Shown piece after piece: positions 41,647 to 45,249 of a DNA stretch of 45,249 bases. The stretch is taken from positions 1 through 45,249 of the forward strand of contig JAVBWO010000025.1 in assembly GCA_036677375.1 (NCBI GenBank), given 5' to 3'. Made by a program: the position numbers and the translations under genes. This DNA comes from JAVBWO01 sp036677375. GTDB lineage: Bacteria; Bacillota; Dehalobacteriia; UBA4068; UBA4997. Under the pieces are notes generated by a model, which worked only from the letters and a program-made list of their open reading frames with translations, made no database searches and was not told the origin of the DNA. The stretch's first letter is position 1, and every line of letters starts with the position of its first letter.

Positions 41647-42717
41647 TTATTTTTCGCATCCCGGTATCTGCATTCTTCCTTCCGTCAGAGCTTGCCGAAC
41701 CGCTCTGGCCCGTTCCGCATCCCGCTCCAAGGATGTCAGTTGCCTCGTTTGAGTCCTCTGTAAAAAAGCGGGCTGGATCACCACCAATAATTGATTCAAC
41801 AAGCAGCAATCCACGTTTTCAATGATCTGTAAGCTCACGCCAAGCCGTAAGCGGGATAAGAGCTCCATGGCCTCCGGTGTGCTCATGCTTCTTGCATTGC
41901 AAAGGACGCCATAAGCTCGCCAAATATAATCTTCCAGCAAAACGCTATTATCTTTTTGCAGCAACTCCCGCGCCCGTAACTCTAAGGTAGTAACCTGCTC
42001 TACCACCTGCTGCAAATGGAGGAGGATCTGTTCTTCGCTTTTGCCTAAAGTAGTTTGGTTGGAAATCTGGAAGAAATTTCCCCAAGCTTCGCTGCCTTCG
42101 CCATAAAGCCCACGAACAGCTAAGCCTAATTTACCAAGCATGGTCAAAACTTCATTCAGACTGCCTTGCAAGGCCAAGGCCGGTAAATGAACCATAACAG
42201 AAGCCCTAAGACCGGTACCGATATTGGTAGGACATGCGGTCAGGTAGCCCATCTTCTCATCGAAGGCATAAAGCAGGCCCTTTTCCAGTATATCATCCAC
42301 TCCATCCGCCTTTTGCCAAGCCGCCTTCAATTGCAAGCCAGGATAAAAGCACTGGATTCGCAGGTGATCCTCCTCATTGATCATGACCGCTACCGATTCA
42401 TCGCCGTTTACCGCCAAAGCAGTGCCGGCTTCCCCTTGGGTCATTGCAGGACTGATCAAGTGCTTCTCCATTAAGACTTGACGGTCAATAAGCTCCAGAT
42501 TTTCCAAATACAAAATCTGAAAATCTTTCGTATCATTTTGCAAGGCCACTACTACCGCATCTCGAATTTCCATGGCTTGTTTTTTATTAAGATTCTGTGG
42601 AAACGGGTAATGCTCCAGATTTCTCGCTAGCCGGATACGGCTGCTGATTACAATGTCATGGCAATTGCAGGCGTTAGCTGTCCAACTGCTTTGAGGATCG
42701 GAAAAAATATCACGCAT
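41647..42717 (-). CDS. mcsB: Protein arginine kinase McsB
   Basis: Predicted 356 aa from ATG 42717 (SD aggtg six nt upstream), overlapping mcsA by eight nt. Phosphagen-kinase fold: SSRIRLARNLEHYPFP (about residues 26-41), NEEDHLRIQ (about 115-123) and the catalytic-cysteine segment TACPTNIGTGLRASVMVHLPAL (shown in part: CPTNIGTGLR). It phosphorylates arginines, marking proteins for ClpC-ClpP and inactivating CtsR. Confidence 0.95.
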   Translation of the reverse strand: MRDIFSDPQSSWTANACNCHDIVISSRIRLARNLEHYPFPQNLNKKQAMEIRDAVVVALQNDTKDFQILYLENLELIDRQVLMEKHLISPAMTQGEAGTALAVNGDESVAVMINEEDHLRIQCFYPGLQLKAAWQKADGVDDILEKGLLYAFDEKMGYLTACPTNIGTGLRASVMVHLPALALQGSLNEVLTMLGKLGLAVRGLYGEGSEAWGNFFQISNQTTLGKSEEQILLHLQQVVEQVTTLELRARELLQKDNSVLLEDYIWRAYGVLCNARSMSTPEAMELLSRLRLGVSLQIIENVDCCLLNQLLVVIQPAFLQRTQTRQLTSLERDAERARAVRQALTEGRMQIPGCEK

Positions 42718-43201
42718 CGCCTTCACCTGCCCTTGCGACTTCGGCTGCTTTTATTTCATCCCGCAATTTTGCAGCTTCTTCAAATTTTTCCTGGTCTACC
42801 AAATCGGCCAGTTTTTTCTTCATGTTGCTGAGCTCCCGGTCAGCCAATAATGCTTTCTGTCCCCGCGCCGGGATTTTTCCTATATGGTTACTGCAACCAT
42901 GAATCCCCTGGAGCAAAGCAGGCACCTGTGCTGCAAATTCACGGTAGCATTGGGGACAGCCCATCTTGCCCTTCTGCCGGAAATCACGATAGCTCATACC
43001 GCACTCAGAACAGCATTTATCCTGGCTAGGCTGGGTAAAACCGCCAAAAAGATGCTGCCAACCGATAGAAGGCGTGCCATGAAAAACCTTGCCTTCGGCA
43101 GTAGCGCATTGCGCGCACAAATGTTCCTCCCGCATCATTCCGTTGAAGATTCTGGTAATATGCACAGTGGCATTATTTTGTTTACATCTATCACAAAGCA
43201 T
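42710..43201 (-). CDS. mcsA: McsA, activator of McsB
   Basis: Predicted 163 aa, SD gaggagg. Four CxxC motifs (CDRC, CAQC, CSEC, CPQC) form zinc sites, and a C-terminal UVR motif (LADLVDQEKFEEAAKLRDEI, about residues 132-151) contacts Clp proteins. It activates the arginine kinase McsB and links the pair to ClpC. Second gene of the ctsR operon. Confidence 0.93.
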   Translation of the reverse strand: MLCDRCKQNNATVHITRIFNGMMREEHLCAQCATAEGKVFHGTPSIGWQHLFGGFTQPSQDKCCSECGMSYRDFRQKGKMGCPQCYREFAAQVPALLQGIHGCSNHIGKIPARGQKALLADRELSNMKKKLADLVDQEKFEEAAKLRDEIKAAEVARAGEGDA

Positions 43202-43247
43202 ATTGATCCCTCCTCAGCAGATCACTGCTGGTTTTCTTACGCAATCT

Positions 43248-43715
43248 TTAGAAATCTTCCCGTAACAAATTCAACAAAAGAACCCGCAGCAAGCGTGATC
43301 GCAAAAGATCGCCGGATTCCTTGTCCAATTGCATATTATCCTGATCCAAAAGGGCTTTAATAATGTGTCCCTCCCTGGCGGTCAGAAATTCTTCTTCCAC
43401 CAAACGATCTAATAGGTTCTCTCCGGTTGTCTGAGGAATGGGCTTTTTAGCGGTATTGTTCAAGAGTTGAGCCATATCTTCTTCATCATGCAAAGCCAGC
43501 TTGATAATACGTACATAACCGCCGCCACCCCGGCGGCTTTCCACATAATAGCCGTTTGCCTGGTTGAATCTGGTATCCAGCACATAGTTGATCTGGGAAG
43601 GCACACACATGAAGATGGAAGCCAGATCGTTCCTTTGTACGTCAATATAACCTTCCGTACTTGCTGCTAACTGTCTTTTCAGGTATTTCTCAATTTGACT
43701 GACTAAAGATGACAT
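43248..43715 (-). CDS. ctsR: Transcriptional repressor CtsR
   Basis: Predicted 155 aa from ATG 43715. A GTG three codons upstream would lie on the SD gaggtgg. N-terminal winged HTH with the wing ESRRGGGGYVRI (about residues 57-68, the conserved tetraglycine thermosensor) and a C-terminal helical domain. It represses clp and its own operon until heat or McsB relieves it. The operator lies just upstream. Confidence 0.96.
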   Translation of the reverse strand: MSSLVSQIEKYLKRQLAASTEGYIDVQRNDLASIFMCVPSQINYVLDTRFNQANGYYVESRRGGGGYVRIIKLALHDEEDMAQLLNNTAKKPIPQTTGENLLDRLVEEEFLTAREGHIIKALLDQDNMQLDKESGDLLRSRLLRVLLLNLLREDF

Positions 43716-43730
43716 TTTTACCACCTCTGA

Positions 43731-43747
43731 TTTGACCTTTTTTGACC
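43731..43747 (-). promoter_or_regulatory. CtsR operator
   Basis: The tandem heptad GGTCAAA-AAA-GGTCAAA on the minus strand (43731-43747) matches the CtsR box. It lies between the -10 and the SD of ctsR, so bound CtsR would block its own operon. Confidence 0.9.
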
Positions 43748-43758
43748 TTTATGGTTTT

Positions 43759-43787
43759 ATTATATTATTCCCCTCCCCAAATATCTA
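43759..43787 (-). promoter_or_regulatory. Promoter of the ctsR operon
   Basis: TAGATA (43782-43787) and TATAAT (43759-43764) with a 17-bp spacer on the minus strand. The CtsR box starts 11 bases after the -10. Confidence 0.7.
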
Positions 43788-43907
43788 CTGCTAAAATTTC
43801 ATAAATTTTGACTGTTTTTAAGGAATTTTTCTAACAATAAGAACTATTCTTATTGTTTTCTTAGAATTAACCTGTTTTTCGTATTTTTGCTTTGATTTTC
43901 TTGAAAA

Positions 43908-43947
43908 TAAAAAAGCCGGTTATCGGCAAAAAGCCATAACCAGCTTT
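43908..43947 (-). terminator. Terminator of the Gate-domain gene pair
   Basis: A long hairpin (aaagctggttatggc pairing with gccgataaccggcttt, one bulge) on the minus strand followed by T, 14 bp after the stop at 43961. Confidence 0.8.
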
Positions 43948-43960
43948 CAAGATCAAAAGA

Positions 43961-44443
43961 TCAGATAACCTTCTCCTTCGTTTTTAATCCTTCACCTTTC
44001 CCGTTCCTCAAAGACATCAGTTTCACATAGGCAAAGGTGATGAAAAAAGCCAACAGTAATCTTGCAAAGACCATGGGGATCGTGGTAGATAAGCCAACCC
44101 GCCAAAAGAGCACATGGTCTTCGATCACCGAATGGCAAATACAAAGACACAACGCCACTGTGGTCATTTGTTGACGGTTGAGAGTCTTTTCTTGTTTTGC
44201 CTGGATAATCACACCGGCCCCCATCGTGATACCAAAAAAAATACCGGAAATTAGAGGTAAAATTCCCTGATCAGGAAGCTGTAGGCAATGGATCGGCTTC
44301 GCCACATAAGGAGCTATTTTCTCTACTAATTGAAAATGCTTCATGAATTCAATACCGATCATCAACGGGATAGCAACCACCACCAAATTCAACACGCTAT
44401 CCAAAGATCCACGCAAAACTTCCAATACCCAAGGCCAATCCAT
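43961..44443 (-). CDS. Nucleoside-recognition (Gate) domain membrane protein, second of pair
   Basis: Predicted 160 aa with three or four membrane helices. The region GIEFMKHFQLVEKIAPYVAKPI and the GxxxG-like ISGIFFGITMGAGVI match the Gate domain shared by nucleoside carriers, SpmA/SpmB and FeoB. It ends in a basic tail (NGKGEGLKTKEKVI). It follows its partner by 11 nt. Split Gate pairs probably form one membrane complex. Substrate unknown. Confidence 0.75.
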   Translation of the reverse strand: MDWPWVLEVLRGSLDSVLNLVVVAIPLMIGIEFMKHFQLVEKIAPYVAKPIHCLQLPDQGILPLISGIFFGITMGAGVIIQAKQEKTLNRQQMTTVALCLCICHSVIEDHVLFWRVGLSTTIPMVFARLLLAFFITFAYVKLMSLRNGKGEGLKTKEKVI

Positions 44444-44454
44444 ATCCTCACCCC

Positions 44455-44868
44455 CTAAAAAATGAGATTCATGAGAATGCCCGCCACAATAGAAATGACA
44501 AGCCTTAACAAGGTCAAAAGTAAAGCGTTAACCCCTGCCTGATGTAAAACAGCGAATTCCGTCGGCAAAGAGTGAGAGGTCAATAACATCATCGATAAAA
44601 TATTAATTTGCTTGAAGGTTAAGTCCATAGCGGGAATAACGCCCAAAACACCGTAAATTCCCACCGTATTCCCCAAAACCAAAGCAAGAGCAGCCTCCCC
44701 CGGCAGTCCTAAGAGAGTCATCAGGGGAGCGCACCAACCGGCAAAAACATCCAAGACGCCACTTTTCGCCAAAATCTGCATGAGGATATAGACCGGAACG
44801 ATAATTTTCGCCAGTTTCCAGCAAATGATGACACCATTAATGAAACCTCGGCGAATAACCAAATACAA
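44455..44868 (-). CDS. Nucleoside-recognition (Gate) domain membrane protein, first of pair
   Basis: Predicted 137 aa, SD gaggagatt. Membrane helices at about residues 20-40, 55-80 and 110-135, with the Gate-like stretch KIIVPVYILMQILAKSGVLDVFAGWCAPLM (about 20-49, cited in part: VYILMQILAKSGVLD). Similar in layout to SpmA/YjiH-type half proteins. With its neighbour it likely forms a transporter or channel. An AT-rich leader with a palindrome at 44983-44997 precedes it. Confidence 0.7.
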   Translation of the reverse strand: MYLVIRRGFINGVIICWKLAKIIVPVYILMQILAKSGVLDVFAGWCAPLMTLLGLPGEAALALVLGNTVGIYGVLGVIPAMDLTFKQINILSMMLLTSHSLPTEFAVLHQAGVNALLLTLLRLVISIVAGILMNLIF

Positions 44869-44982
44869 AGAATCTCCTCCTCTTTTACCGTTTTTACCGT
44901 TGCTTTAGTTTTGAGTATAAATTTTTTATTTATTTATGTTATTTAAATAAAAATAATATCATTTAGACAATTTTCACAATAC

Positions 44983-44997
44983 TATCATTATATGATA
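44983..44997. repeat. Palindrome upstream of the Gate-domain genes
   Basis: tatcat-tat-atgata is a perfect 6-bp inverted repeat in the AT-rich leader, a possible operator for an unknown regulator. It is also close to the rRNA terminator. Confidence 0.35.
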
Positions 44998-45006
44998 AGA
45001 TTAGGC

Positions 45007-45037
45007 AAAAAGAAAGCCACCTATTACTAGGTGGCTT
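45007..45037 (-). terminator. Terminator of the rRNA-tRNA-Asn transcript
   Basis: A 10-bp stem (aagccaccta 45014-45023 with taggtggctt 45028-45037) followed leftwards by tctttttg. It ends the 5S/tRNA-Asn operon. Confidence 0.85.
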
Positions 45038-45043
45038 GAAATT

Positions 45044-45118
45044 TGGCTCCCCGAGTTGGATTCGAACCAACAACCCTCCGGTTAACAGCCGGATGCTCTA
45101 CCGTTGAGCTATCGAGGA
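45044..45118 (-). tRNA. tRNA-Asn (GTT)
   Basis: A 75-nt cloverleaf with encoded CCA. Anticodon loop CTGTTAA within ccggc/ccgg gives GTT. It follows the 5S rRNA by about 23 nt in the same transcript. Confidence 0.95.
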
Positions 45119-45141
45119 ACGCAAAAGTAGATGAAAAAAAA

Positions 45142-45249
<108 letters not shown>

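Noticed and set aside
41484..41825. Rightward 113-codon frame between clpC and mcsB
   Set aside because: Partly antisense to mcsB, with no SD. The leftward remnant is the better explanation of the gap.

Overview
The window is a piece of a Bacillota (Firmicutes, Clostridia-like) chromosome. The right part carries the ctsR-mcsA-mcsB-clpC-radA cluster, carD, a PIN/TRAM protein, ispD-ispF, gltX-cysS-mrnC-thyX-rlmB and sigH, all read leftwards from a 5S rRNA/tRNA-Asn at the right edge. That gene order, the CtsR/McsB system, the spore-former sigma factor SigH and many TTG starts behind strong Shine-Dalgarno (SD) sites point to a spore-forming clostridial lineage. A Peptococcaceae-like relative is a guess that sequence alone cannot settle.

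Layout, right to left: 5S rRNA and tRNA-Asn (45.0-45.25 kb); two Gate-domain membrane proteins (44-44.9 kb); the CtsR-controlled Clp/stress operon (41.6-43.8 kb) with clpC behind an unusual 305-bp gap; radA, carD and PIN/TRAM (35.6-38.7 kb); the MEP isoprenoid genes ispD and ispF (34.4-35.6 kb); a rightward Pit phosphate transporter plus DUF47 pair (32.2-34.0 kb); the gltX to rlmB translation/RNA operon (27.3-32.1 kb); sigH (26.6-27.2 kb); and a tRNA operon Thr-Tyr-fMet (26.0-26.3 kb) with its own promoter and terminator.

Directly downstream of the tRNA-fMet terminator the content changes to a mobile element, most likely an integrative conjugative element (ICE), filling 0.1 to about 25.7 kb. 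Its first block (14.4-25.7 kb) holds anti-restriction and regulatory genes: ArdA-like paralogues, LPD28-, DUF4314- and YodL-type proteins, a DUF3849 gene broken by TGA, an orphan Dam-type methylase, small helix-turn-helix (HTH) proteins and a divergent XRE regulator. The next block starts at a SpoVG-family gene and is a complete Gram-positive Tad pilus operon: Flp-like pilin, A24 prepilin peptidase, CpaB, TadZ-like ATPase, TadA, TadB, TadC and two pseudopilins. It is followed by DUF6550, a Trp-rich secreted protein, a VirB2-like pilin (DUF3852), a TrbL/VirB6-like channel protein, a DUF4406 enzyme and a cytosine methylase. VirB4, VirD4 and the relaxase are not in the window. The element breaks off at about position 140, where the methylase reading frame meets unrelated DNA.

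The best candidates for something new are: (i) an AT-rich, oppositely oriented cassette of a 66-aa membrane protein and a dynamin/IRG-like GTPase wedged between the two conjugation genes; (ii) a 362-nt same-strand, out-of-frame overlap between the cytosine methylase and a second protein with its own internal SD and ATG; (iii) the coupling of a Tad pilus with a VirB2/TrbL conjugation module, with three prepilin-like proteins sharing a G-[ED]-G-[YF] motif; (iv) two single-site lesions in anti-restriction genes (an in-frame TGA and a six-base homopolymer frameshift) that may be decay, sequencing error or switching.
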